DNA of 64,000 nucleotides from NCBI RefSeq assembly GCF_001704615.3, contig NZ_CP029397.2:1364001-1428000 (forward strand). The letters are read 5' to 3'. The notes under the pieces were generated by a model. That model worked only from the letters and a program-made list of their open reading frames with translations, was not told the origin of the DNA and did not search any database. Origin of the DNA: Acinetobacter defluvii. GTDB taxonomy: Bacteria > Pseudomonadota > Gammaproteobacteria > Pseudomonadales > Moraxellaceae. This document shows positions 17,840 through 26,518 of the stretch, in pieces (the first letter of the stretch is position 1; each line of letters starts with the position of its first letter). Made by a program: the position numbers and the translations under genes.

Positions 17840-18946
17840 ATGATCAACGATGATCAAAACACGACTTCTCTCGATCTTGCTCAAATCCGTGAAGATATTG
17901 ATTCTGTAGATCAGCAAATTCAACAACTCATTAATCGCCGTGCAAAACTGGCGGAAGCAGTTGCTAAAGCAAAATTTGCAGCAGAAGAGAATCCGTTGTT
18001 TTATCGTCCTGAACGTGAAGCACAAGTATTGCGCAATGTCATGGAACGTAATGAAGGACCATTATCTGATACAACTATGGCACGTTTGTTCCGTGAAATT
18101 ATGTCTGCGTGTTTAGCACTTGAAGCACCGCAAAGTATTGCATTCTTAGGTCCTGTTGGAACTTATACACATTCGGCAGTACTCAAACACTTTGGTCAGG
18201 ATGCAGTGGTTCGCCCATTACCAACCATTGATGAAGTATTCCGTGAAGTAGAAGCGGGCAGTGCACATTATGGTTTAGTGCCGGTTGAAAACTCGTCTGA
18301 AGGTGTGGTCAACCATACTTTGGATTGCTTTAAAGCATCGCATTTAAATGTGATCGGTGAGGTTGAGTTACGTATTCATCACCAATTCTTGATTTCTTCA
18401 AATACCCGTAAAGACAGTATTAAACAAATTTATGCACATCAACAAACTTTAGCCCAGTGTCGTGGCTGGCTAGATGTACATTATCCAGGAGTTGAGCGGG
18501 TTGCGCTAAGCTCAAATGCGGAGGCAGCACGTCGTATCCGTAATGAATGGCATTCGGCAGCGATTGCATCTGATGTAGCGGCAAGCATTTATGACTTAGA
18601 AATTTTGCACGGTAATATTGAAGATAATCCTGAAAATACCACGCGTTTTCTTGTGATTGGTCGTGAAAAAATTCCACAAAGTGGTAATGACAAGACGTCA
18701 TTGCTGATTTCTGCACATGACCGTGCAGGGGCATTATTGGAAATTCTTGCTCCATTTGCAAAACACAATATCAGCTTAACCAGTATCGAAACTCGTCCTG
18801 CATTGCCTGAGAAATGGGCATATGTATTCTTCATTGACCTTGAAGGGCATGTGGAGCAAGACAATGTTAAAGCTGCCATTGAAGAAATTCGTCCATTGGT
18901 TAAAGAAGTGCGTGTTTTAGGTTCTTACCCCCTCGCTGTCTTGTAA
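17840..18946 (+). CDS. pheA: Bifunctional chorismate mutase / prephenate dehydratase
   Basis: P-protein of phenylalanine synthesis, 368 residues. The AroQ chorismate mutase domain is about residues 10-95 (IREDIDSVDQQIQQLINRRA). The prephenate dehydratase domain is about 100-275 (FLGPVGTYTHSAVLKHFG, VPVENSSEGVVNHTLD, TTRFLVIGRE). The ACT domain from about 290 (HDRAGALLEILAPFAKHNIS, SIETRP) implies feedback by phenylalanine. It starts the aromatic block; the tyrA-aroA fusion follows after 12 bp. Confidence 0.97.
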   Translation: MINDDQNTTSLDLAQIREDIDSVDQQIQQLINRRAKLAEAVAKAKFAAEENPLFYRPEREAQVLRNVMERNEGPLSDTTMARLFREIMSACLALEAPQSIAFLGPVGTYTHSAVLKHFGQDAVVRPLPTIDEVFREVEAGSAHYGLVPVENSSEGVVNHTLDCFKASHLNVIGEVELRIHHQFLISSNTRKDSIKQIYAHQQTLAQCRGWLDVHYPGVERVALSSNAEAARRIRNEWHSAAIASDVAASIYDLEILHGNIEDNPENTTRFLVIGREKIPQSGNDKTSLLISAHDRAGALLEILAPFAKHNISLTSIETRPALPEKWAYVFFIDLEGHVEQDNVKAAIEEIRPLVKEVRVLGSYPLAVL

Positions 18947-18958
18947 GTTTGGGTTGTT

Positions 18959-21211
18959 ATGAATATGTCACAACCTTTATTTAATAAAGTTGCATTTATT
19001 GGTCTTGGACTAATTGGCTCAAGTTTGGCACGTGTCATTGTTGCACAAAAGTTAGCAAATACGATTGTTGCGTCGACACGTTCTAAAAAAACCTTAGAAG
19101 ATGCTAAAGCATTGGGCATTATTTCAGAGGGTTTTACTGATCCTGTGGAAGCGGTGAAAGATGCGGATTTAGTTGTCTTGGCTTTACCTGTACGAGCGAC
19201 TCAAAAAGTTTTAGAAACCATTCAGCCATATTTGTCTGCAAATACTATTATTACTGATGTAGGTAGTACCAAAGGCAATGTCGTTGCTGCCGCTAAAACG
19301 GTTTTTGGTGAAAATTTACCTGTAGGATTTGTACCCGGGCATCCGATTGCAGGGGCAGAACATACAGGTGTACATGCTGGGAAAGTAGATTTATTTTCCA
19401 ATCACAAGGTGATTTTAACGCCTTTAGCAAGTAGTGCCGACTGGGCTATAGAAAAACTGACTCAGCTGTGGCAAGCCGCAAAAGCTGAAGTGATCTGTAT
19501 GGATGTCGATAAGCACGATGAAGTGCTTGCACATACCAGTCATTTACCACATTTGATGGCATTTAATTTGGTTGAACAACTTGCCAATCGTGAAGATAAT
19601 CTCGATATTTTCCGTTATGCCGCAGGTGGTTTTCGTGATTTTTCTCGGATTGCTGCCAGTGATCCGCAGATGTGGCACGATATTTTCTTTGCCAATAAAA
19701 AAGCCATTCTCAACGCTGTAGATGGTTTTGAAACTCAACTCGCAACTTTGCGCCAACTCATTGAAAATGAAGATTCACAGGCATTGATGGGACTGCTTGG
19801 ACATGCGCAAGCCGTACGTCAGCATTTCAATCACATGCTCGCCAATAAACCTTTGATGGAGAAAAATAAGGTGACACAACAATTTACCATTTTGCCGGGT
19901 GAGAAGACATTTAAAGGTAAATTTACCGTGCCAGGTGACAAATCAGTGTCACATCGTTCCATCATGTTTGGGGCGATTGCGGAAGGTACAACGCATGTGA
20001 CAGGTTTCCTTGAGGGGGAAGATGCGCTTGCAACTTTGCAGGCTTTTCGTGATATGGGTGTAAGCATTGAAGGGCCGAAAAATGGCGAAGTGACTATTCA
20101 TGGTGTCGGCATCAATGGCTTAAAAGCACCTAAAACGGCGCTGTATATGGGCAACTCAGGGACTTCAATGCGTTTGCTGTCGGGTATGTTGGCTGCACAG
20201 CAATTTGATTCTGTGATGACAGGCGATGCGTCATTGTCTAAACGTCCGATGGAGCGTATTGCGAAGCCTTTACGTGAAATGGGCGCACAGATTCAGACAA
20301 CGGGTGAACGTGGTACACCACCAATTTCAATCACAGGTGCGCAAGCACTGAAAGGCATTCATTATGACTTGCCAATGGCTTCGGCTCAGGTGAAATCAGG
20401 GATTTTACTTGCAGGTTTGTGGGCAGAAGGCGAAACCTCTGTGACTGAGCCTGAGCCAACACGTGACCATACTGAGCGTATGCTTCGTGCATTTGGTTAT
20501 GAGGTGAAAACTGAAGGCAACCGTATTTCGCTACAAGGTGGTGGGAAGTTGGTGGGTACTGAGATTCAAGTACCTTCGGATATTTCATCAGCAGCGTTCT
20601 TTATGGTGGGTGCAGCAATTACTGAGGGTTCAGATGTAACCCTTGAAGCGGTAGGAATTAACCCAACCCGTACAGGTGTGATTGAAATCCTCAAGCAAAT
20701 GGGTGCGGATTTAACCATTGAAAATGAACGTATTGCAGGCGGTGAACCGATTGCAGACATTCGTATTCGTGGCAGTCGTACCCTTAAAGGTATTCATATG
20801 CCTGAAGAGCAAGTGCCTTTAGCGATTGATGAATTCCCAGCATTGTTTATTGCTGCAGCGTGTGCGGAAGGTCAAACCGTGTTGACGGGTGCTGCCGAAT
20901 TACGTGTCAAAGAATCTGACCGTATTCAAGTGATGGCGGATGGTTTAAAAACCATGGGGATCGACTGCACACCAACAGATGATGGCATTATTATTGAAGG
21001 AAAAGGCAAATCAGGTGAATGGGGCGCAATCTTCACGGGTGGTGAAATTGAATCCCATCATGACCACCGTATTGCGATGAGCTTCTCAATGGCAGGTTTA
21101 CGTAATTCAGAAGAAATTAAAATTATGGGTACTGAAACTGTAGCGACAAGTTTCCCAACCTTTACACAGTTAGCAAGTCAAGCGGGTTTAAATATTCAAG
21201 TTACTGAATAA
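18959..21211 (+). CDS. tyrA-aroA: Fused prephenate/arogenate dehydrogenase and EPSP synthase
   Basis: A 750-residue two-enzyme fusion. Residues 1-300 are a TyrA-type dehydrogenase (FIGLGLIGSSLARVI nucleotide-binding loop; LPVGFVPGHPIAGAEHTGVH; HTSHLPHLMAFNL). From about residue 310 to the end is 5-enolpyruvylshikimate-3-phosphate synthase (TVPGDKSVSHRSIMFGAIAE, MGNSGTSMRLLSGML, LRVKESDRIQ, HHDHRIAMS). The synthase blocks look closer to Bacillus/CP4 class II enzymes than to E. coli AroA. The same fusion is known in Acinetobacter and Pseudomonas. It ties tyrosine synthesis to the chorismate pathway, beside pheA. Confidence 0.95.
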   Translation: MNMSQPLFNKVAFIGLGLIGSSLARVIVAQKLANTIVASTRSKKTLEDAKALGIISEGFTDPVEAVKDADLVVLALPVRATQKVLETIQPYLSANTIITDVGSTKGNVVAAAKTVFGENLPVGFVPGHPIAGAEHTGVHAGKVDLFSNHKVILTPLASSADWAIEKLTQLWQAAKAEVICMDVDKHDEVLAHTSHLPHLMAFNLVEQLANREDNLDIFRYAAGGFRDFSRIAASDPQMWHDIFFANKKAILNAVDGFETQLATLRQLIENEDSQALMGLLGHAQAVRQHFNHMLANKPLMEKNKVTQQFTILPGEKTFKGKFTVPGDKSVSHRSIMFGAIAEGTTHVTGFLEGEDALATLQAFRDMGVSIEGPKNGEVTIHGVGINGLKAPKTALYMGNSGTSMRLLSGMLAAQQFDSVMTGDASLSKRPMERIAKPLREMGAQIQTTGERGTPPISITGAQALKGIHYDLPMASAQVKSGILLAGLWAEGETSVTEPEPTRDHTERMLRAFGYEVKTEGNRISLQGGGKLVGTEIQVPSDISSAAFFMVGAAITEGSDVTLEAVGINPTRTGVIEILKQMGADLTIENERIAGGEPIADIRIRGSRTLKGIHMPEEQVPLAIDEFPALFIAAACAEGQTVLTGAAELRVKESDRIQVMADGLKTMGIDCTPTDDGIIIEGKGKSGEWGAIFTGGEIESHHDHRIAMSFSMAGLRNSEEIKIMGTETVATSFPTFTQLASQAGLNIQVTE

Positions 21212-21239
21212 ATAGTCTAATATTTGTATATTTGTTCGA

Positions 21240-21274
21240 CAACAGCCAAGCAAACGCTTGGCTGTTGAGTTTTT
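21240..21274 (+). terminator. Terminator after the pheA/tyrA-aroA operon
   Basis: The perfect 12-bp stem CAACAGCCAAGC/GCTTGGCTGTTG has an AAAC loop and is followed by a T-rich run, 28 bp after the stop codon. Confidence 0.93.
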
Positions 21275-21322
21275 ATTGCTTATTCTAAAACCATACAACT
21301 ATAAAGCATTTTGGATGAAGCA

Positions 21323-21703
21323 ATGAGAACATTACAATTTACTGCAAACTGCGAAAACCATGTGAAAAATGCTGAACATGGAGCAAATAGATGTCATGTC
21401 ACTCAAGAATATGTGACTGACTTATTATCAAAACAACTTGTGCAATACGGTTTTAAAGCGCAAGCCACAACTTCTGAAGAAAATCTAGCCGTGACAGTTG
21501 AAAATCATCCTGTAGGTTTGGGCGTTAATTGTCGTTTAAATGAAGAGGGGCTGCTGACTTGTCAAATTTCTGCTCATGTAGATGAACAACAAGTTTGGTT
21601 TAAAAAAATTGAAACGCAAAGCATGATTAATCAACTAGCAAATGCTGTTGAAAACACCCTGAAACAAGATGAAGCTTTTAGTGGTTTTGAGTGGAAAGGT
21701 TAA
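21323..21703 (+). CDS. Conserved small cytoplasmic protein of unknown function
   Basis: A 126-residue acidic soluble protein from the ATG at 21323; GGATGAAG upstream is the likely ribosome-binding site, and an in-frame TTG at 21311 is less likely. There is no signal peptide or membrane segment. Three Cys (ANCENH, NRCHVTQ, GVNCRLN) lie in the first 75 residues. I recognise no domain. Monocistronic after the aromatic operon terminator. Confidence 0.6.
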   Translation: MRTLQFTANCENHVKNAEHGANRCHVTQEYVTDLLSKQLVQYGFKAQATTSEENLAVTVENHPVGLGVNCRLNEEGLLTCQISAHVDEQQVWFKKIETQSMINQLANAVENTLKQDEAFSGFEWKG

Positions 21704-21957
21704 TTCAATAAGCGTATGTGAAGTGAGTGGTTTTTAAAAAAAATTACACTCAGAAAAAGCACAGACTAGGCTTCGATAAAATATGAAAATGCAACAGCCG
21801 ATTTGAATATAAACGTCATACCAAGCATATGCATGTTGAACATTCACAAAAACTGCAGTGTGTGCAATTGGCTGATAAATTTCAGTGCAATCTCAAGCAA
21901 TACTTCTGATTATGGTTGTTGTATGACTGGCTGTATAGGGTGATGCGATTTATGTAT

Positions 21958-22773
21958 TTAGCTCGAAATAAATTGCTTTATGATATTTACAACTTCCTCA
22001 GGTTGTTTGAGCCAGACACTGTGTTGATTGCCCTTTAAGGTCTGGCTTAGATCAAGCTGTAAAATATGTGGATTTTTAAAGTAATGACTGAGTCCCAGTG
22101 TAGATGACATTGGTGCAAAATCATCACCAATAAACTGTATAAATAATGCTTCATTTTCTGAAAGTGTTTCTTCTGCCAAAATATGCCGATAATTTCCTGT
22201 AAAAATCACTTTTGACCAGTCTCTTATTAAAGTTTTGGCTTCTTTTTGTCCAAAACCGACTTTATGACCTGCGAGATAACCATCTTTTAAAATCATGCTA
22301 TTGAAAATAGCTGCCGCTTTTAAAATATTAATTTTTCCTTTCATATTCCAATGCGTTAACCCAATATTACCTGTAGCAATACCGATGACTTTAATCCAAT
22401 GATGCTGTGCATATAATGTGGCTAAATGTCCACCTAAACTGTGCCCCAATAAAACAGGTGATTGTGATGACAATTCTTTTGCAATTTGCACGAGTTGGGG
22501 CATAAAGTAGCCCAATAAGTCGGCATAGCCAAAATCAAATGTGGCAGAAACTTGCGGTGTATTGCGTCCACAGCCAGGATAATCTGCGGCAACGACATTC
22601 AAACCTTGTTCGAGTAAGTGCTGAATCAATTTTTCATATTTTTGAATTGCAACACCCAGTGCAGGTAAAATAATAACAGTATGCTGTTGTTGAGGAATTT
22701 GATAAACATCCACTAAAATCGGATTGCTCTGTGGAAATGTAATATGACGCTGTAAATAGGTTTTGTTCATCAT
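21958..22773 (-). CDS. Alpha/beta hydrolase
   Basis: A 271-residue serine hydrolase-fold protein. The oxyanion region is VIILPALGVAIQKYEKL, an Asp-Tyr-Pro-Gly-Cys-Gly loop follows, and the nucleophile elbow is LLGHSLGGHLATLYA. The acid is probably in FIGDDFAPMS and the base His in GNQHSVWL near the C-terminus. No signal peptide. It follows an HD-domain gene by 19 bp on the same strand, so the two form an operon. The substrate is not evident. Confidence 0.85.
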   Translation of the reverse strand: MMNKTYLQRHITFPQSNPILVDVYQIPQQQHTVIILPALGVAIQKYEKLIQHLLEQGLNVVAADYPGCGRNTPQVSATFDFGYADLLGYFMPQLVQIAKELSSQSPVLLGHSLGGHLATLYAQHHWIKVIGIATGNIGLTHWNMKGKINILKAAAIFNSMILKDGYLAGHKVGFGQKEAKTLIRDWSKVIFTGNYRHILAEETLSENEALFIQFIGDDFAPMSSTLGLSHYFKNPHILQLDLSQTLKGNQHSVWLKQPEEVVNIIKQFISS

Positions 22774-22792
22774 CTTTCCTTTTTCCTTGTAT

Positions 22793-23542
22793 TTAGTTGT
22801 TATGGCGTTGTAGCATCAACTTTAAACCCAAAGTACTGAGTAGTGCTGTTCTAGAATTTGGATGGCGTTGAGTTTCTTGCTTAATCAAGTCTTGAAAATG
22901 TGTTTTAAAATGATCTTTAGGATAGTGCGCTAAGATTTCAGAATAATAACGTTGAGTAATTAAATGAGGTTGTGTACCGATTACATCATAAGCTGTGGCT
23001 TGTTGTAATAGTAAAATTTCTTTGGCGATCTTGTGATCATTTTCATCTAAATAGCCATTCATATGTAAACAAATGGCATCTGAAACTTGTTGCGTCTTAT
23101 GTTTTGGATAATCATGTTGCTGACATAAACGCTCTGAACGTAAGGCACTTTCAAATGTGAAGCATTGACAGCTTTGATATTCTGCTTTGTGATCCACTAA
23201 GCCCACATCATGCATTAAACTTGCGATTAAAAAGTTCTCATCATCAAATTGCCATTGTTTTGTATGGGCGATGGCAATACCCCAAAAGAAACAACGCCAA
23301 GAATGTTGAATGATTTCACGTGATTTGGTTTGTTCTAATGCTGAAATAGCTTCTTTAACTATAGCGGTGTCGGGGATATGAATATTGCTTAAGGTTAAAT
23401 CACTGTGTAATTCAGATCTAGAGAATTTTGACTGAACAAAAGTCAGTGTTGAGGGCAACATCACTGTTTTCATCAATGTTATTTTGTTTTTAAAACTTAA
23501 TTTGCCTTGTGTAAGTGTCATCCACTCTCGATCACCAATCAT
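22793..23542 (-). CDS. HD-domain metal-dependent phosphohydrolase-like protein
   Basis: A 249-residue protein with an HD domain at about residues 70-190: RCFFWGIAIAHTK, then IASLMHDVGLVDHKAEYQ (His-Asp metal site) and CLHMNGYLDEN. Its layout resembles cyanamide-hydratase/HD-family enzymes rather than EAL-type regulators. The start at 23542 is chosen for the GAAAGGC just upstream; an in-frame ATG at 23584 would overlap a palindrome and is less likely. First gene of an operon with the alpha/beta hydrolase. Confidence 0.8.
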   Translation of the reverse strand: MIGDREWMTLTQGKLSFKNKITLMKTVMLPSTLTFVQSKFSRSELHSDLTLSNIHIPDTAIVKEAISALEQTKSREIIQHSWRCFFWGIAIAHTKQWQFDDENFLIASLMHDVGLVDHKAEYQSCQCFTFESALRSERLCQQHDYPKHKTQQVSDAICLHMNGYLDENDHKIAKEILLLQQATAYDVIGTQPHLITQRYYSEILAHYPKDHFKTHFQDLIKQETQRHPNSRTALLSTLGLKLMLQRHNN

Positions 23543-23561
23543 TTTTATGCCTTTCATTAAA

Positions 23562-23581
23562 ATTAGAGTAATTGCTCTAAT
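23562..23581. promoter_or_regulatory. Palindrome upstream of the HD-domain operon, candidate operator
   Basis: ATTAGAG-TAATTG-CTCTAAT is a 20-bp near-perfect palindrome centred 30 bp upstream of the chosen HD gene start. Its length and symmetry suit a dimeric TetR- or MarR-type repressor site. No regulator gene is adjacent. Confidence 0.4.
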
Positions 23582-23810
23582 CATTGTGCAAGAATACTTT
23601 TAGAAAAGCAATTTTTAAAAATCTTCGGATTTTACAAAGCAATAAAAGACTACGATCGGATATTCTAAAAATAATTGATATGACAGTGTTTGATTGTTTA
23701 TCATACACAATCAAGAAAATGATGAAATATTTTAAAGTATGAATTAACAGTGCTTACCGTCATTAAAAATCAATTGTATGTAAAGTGTACAAAGAATATG
23801 ATTTTTGTCC

Positions 23811-23816
23811 TATAAT
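23811..23816 (+). promoter_or_regulatory. Candidate -10 element for the O-acetylation cluster
   Basis: A perfect TATAAT lies about 105 bp upstream of the MBOAT start in an otherwise empty intergenic stretch. The expected -35 position reads TACAAA, which is weak, so the site may need an activator. Confidence 0.3.
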
Positions 23817-23920
23817 TTTAAGAAATTAATTTAAGTTTCTGAAAAAATTGATTTTAATTTTGTTTTAAAAATGTAACCTAAGTGCTATATTGGCGCCGTT
23901 ATCGCAGTGCAGTAGCTAAA

Positions 23921-25420
23921 ATGTTTTCGTTTTTGTCGATTGAATTTTGTCTTATTTTTATCACTTTTTTTTGTATATATTGGGCATTTCGCTTTAGCCC
24001 TAAAATACAAAATTTGATATTAATTGTTTTTAGTTACAGCCTTATTTATCTGATGGCAGGCGAAATTCCTGTTTTGATTTTATTTGGATTTACCAGCCTC
24101 ATTTTTCTGCTTAGTGTGTTAATGGATCGTTATCCAGATTATAAAAAGCAACTGCTATTGCTCGGTCTTGTTATTACCATTGCGCAATTGGCTGTATTTA
24201 AATTTTATGATTTTTTTAAAGCGCAAGCATCTGTAGTATTAAATAGCATAAATTTAGACAGTTCAGGCTTGGTTGCCAATCTGATTTTACCTTTGGGTAT
24301 TTCGTATTATTCATTTCAAGCCATTAGTTATTTGGTCAGTCGTTATCGCCAAGAAGCCGCTGTGCCGCGTTTTAACCTCACTGACTTACTCATGCATTTT
24401 TCATTTTTTGCAACGATTACCGCAGGACCGATTGCTCGTGCGCAAAGTGCAAAAGGTTTGACAGATATTCAAGGTCATGCATGTGGTATGAGCGAGCAAA
24501 TTCGCACATCAAAACGCCGCAGCATTTTATTTCCGAGTTTGGCTTTTTTATTGATTGCATTAGCTTTGGTTAAAAAATGGTGGATCGCAGGTTGGTTAGC
24601 TGACAATTGGGTTAATCCAGTGTTTGCCAATCCCATGCAATACCATAGTTTGGAGGTATTGGTGGCGATTTATGGCTATACCTTACAACTATTTTTAGAC
24701 TTTTCTGGCTATAGCGAAATGATGATCGCTTTTGGTTTATTACTTGGTTTTAGATTACCTGTCAATTTTAGAGCGCCGTTACTTGCACACAATATCCGAG
24801 ATTTTTGGGACAAATGGCATATTAGTCTGTCAACATGGATTCGTGATTATATCTATATTCCTTTAGGCGGAAGTCGTGGCGGTTTTGCGCGTACACAATT
24901 TAACTTATTGTCTGCGATGGTGCTTTCAGGTGTTTGGCACGGTTCAGGTTGGAACTTTTTCTTGTGGGGATTGCTGCATGGTTTAGCTTTGGTACTGCTA
25001 AACAGCGCAGATAAAGTATATGAGCTCACCTTTAAAGTATCTGCCAAAGACGCTCGTGATGCTTTGTATAAATCTAGCTTGATCGGTAAAGTGCTGGGTG
25101 TATTTGTCACGATAAATTTTGTGTGTTTCTGTTTTGTATTTTTCCGTGCCAAAACTTTCGAAGAAGCCATGCAAGTTTTTCAAGCTTTATTGACTAATTA
25201 TGTAAATTTACAATGGTCAAGTAATCCTTTGTATTTACTGAGCTTGTTAATAATTTCTTGGATTGCCTATCCATTTATTCAGCGTTTATTTTCAACTCAA
25301 AAAATGAGTTATGCGGCTTTACCTAAATATGCGCTTTTTGTTCCTCTACTGATTATTTTTATTGTCATTGTGATTTGTGCGCCATCAGGCATTCCAGGGT
25401 TTATTTATGCCAACTTCTAA
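23921..25420 (+). CDS. MBOAT family O-acyltransferase (AlgI/PatA-like)
   Basis: A polytopic membrane enzyme of 499 residues from the ATG at 23921, with about ten hydrophobic segments. The AlgI/PatA signature DFSGYSEMMIAFGLLLGF is followed by FWDKWHISLSTWIRDYIYIP and the catalytic His motif SGVWHGSGWNFFLWGLLHG. The family moves acetyl groups across the inner membrane to a periplasmic acceptor or partner enzyme. Two SGNH proteins follow directly, the first overlapping by 14 bp, which favours a PatA-type peptidoglycan O-acetylation role over alginate, for which no genes are present. Confidence 0.88.
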   Translation: MFSFLSIEFCLIFITFFCIYWAFRFSPKIQNLILIVFSYSLIYLMAGEIPVLILFGFTSLIFLLSVLMDRYPDYKKQLLLLGLVITIAQLAVFKFYDFFKAQASVVLNSINLDSSGLVANLILPLGISYYSFQAISYLVSRYRQEAAVPRFNLTDLLMHFSFFATITAGPIARAQSAKGLTDIQGHACGMSEQIRTSKRRSILFPSLAFLLIALALVKKWWIAGWLADNWVNPVFANPMQYHSLEVLVAIYGYTLQLFLDFSGYSEMMIAFGLLLGFRLPVNFRAPLLAHNIRDFWDKWHISLSTWIRDYIYIPLGGSRGGFARTQFNLLSAMVLSGVWHGSGWNFFLWGLLHGLALVLLNSADKVYELTFKVSAKDARDALYKSSLIGKVLGVFVTINFVCFCFVFFRAKTFEEAMQVFQALLTNYVNLQWSSNPLYLLSLLIISWIAYPFIQRLFSTQKMSYAALPKYALFVPLLIIFIVIVICAPSGIPGFIYANF

Positions 25421-26492
25421 TTCAAACCAAATAACAAATTTAACTGCTGATTATCAACAGGCTACCGTGCAGCATCACATTGAGAATGATCATGGGCGAG
25501 GGGTGCTATACACGGTGCTGTTTCTACTGGTGACGGCAGTTTTGGGTATTTGGATTATGCAAAACTCGGTGAATGCTTATTATCAACAAACTTATCATCA
25601 AGATAGTCCATTAAAATTTTTAGATGAATATCCAGTGTGGCAAAAAGGTGGTGAATTGGGGACATTATTTTATGCAGAACATGATTCAGCTAAAAACCTA
25701 ATTCAAGAAAATAATCAATATATTGTTCATCTTTTTAATCAGGACTATGCTTATACTGCTGAATATAAACAGCACTTGGCGGAAAAAGCCAAGCAAGAAA
25801 AAATTCGTTTAGCCAAAGAAGCGGCTGCCCGTGAACATCAAAACTTACTTAATCAATTTAGCTTAACAAAAAATGATCAAGTATTTTTTGCAGGAGATTC
25901 GTTGATGCAAGGGGTTGCACCTTTTGTACAGAAGGCATTATTGGAAAATTATGACATTAAAACAATAAATTTGAGCAAACAAAGTACAGGTTTATCCTAT
26001 CCCAGCTTTTTTGATTGGCCGAAAACCATTCAAGAAACCATCCAAGCGAATCCACAAATTAAAATCTTAGTCGTATTTTTAGGGCCAAATGATCCATGGG
26101 ATATGCCAAACCCTAAAGGTGGAACATATTTAAAATTTAAATCACCTGAATGGGAAGCTGTTTATCGCTCACGTATCATGGAGATTATTGATACTGCGAA
26201 GCAACATGATGTACGTGTGATGTGGTTAACACCACCGAATATGAAAAAACCTCAACTCAATACGCAAATGATCTATTTGAATCAAGTGGTTGCAGATCAG
26301 GTACAAAAAAGTAAAGCATTCTTCATAGATTCTCGACCTATTTTGGGTAATAAGAACAATGTTTATAGCGATTATTTGGTTCAAAATGGTCAATCAATCA
26401 AAATGCGAAGTGCAGATGGCATTCATTTCTCTGCTGAAGGGCAAAAAGCTATTGCAGAAACGATTATGCAGCATTTAAAAGTAGTTCAATAA
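25407..26492 (+). CDS. Membrane-anchored SGNH protein (DUF459, PatB-like)
   Basis: 361 residues from the ATG at 25407. One membrane segment at about residues 34-52 anchors a periplasmic SGNH hydrolase fold. Block I is FFAGDSLMQGVAPF (Ser), block III is FLGPNDPWDMP (Asn) and block V is SADGIHFSAEGQK (Asp, His). A charged, probably coiled stretch precedes the catalytic domain. It overlaps the MBOAT gene, indicating coupled expression. By analogy with PatB it would transfer acetyl from the MBOAT partner to glycan; this is inference from context. Confidence 0.82.
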   Translation: MPTSNSNQITNLTADYQQATVQHHIENDHGRGVLYTVLFLLVTAVLGIWIMQNSVNAYYQQTYHQDSPLKFLDEYPVWQKGGELGTLFYAEHDSAKNLIQENNQYIVHLFNQDYAYTAEYKQHLAEKAKQEKIRLAKEAAAREHQNLLNQFSLTKNDQVFFAGDSLMQGVAPFVQKALLENYDIKTINLSKQSTGLSYPSFFDWPKTIQETIQANPQIKILVVFLGPNDPWDMPNPKGGTYLKFKSPEWEAVYRSRIMEIIDTAKQHDVRVMWLTPPNMKKPQLNTQMIYLNQVVADQVQKSKAFFIDSRPILGNKNNVYSDYLVQNGQSIKMRSADGIHFSAEGQKAIAETIMQHLKVVQ

Positions 26493-26518
26493 TAGAAACT
26501 TAGAGTTTAGGTAATTTC

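Noticed and set aside
21780..21910. Short plus-strand reading EYKRHTKHMHVEHSQKLQCV ending QADK-like then a stop, between 21703 and the hydrolase gene
   Set aside because: It has no start codon with a ribosome-binding site and I could not match it to a family; it may be a gene remnant but the support is too thin.
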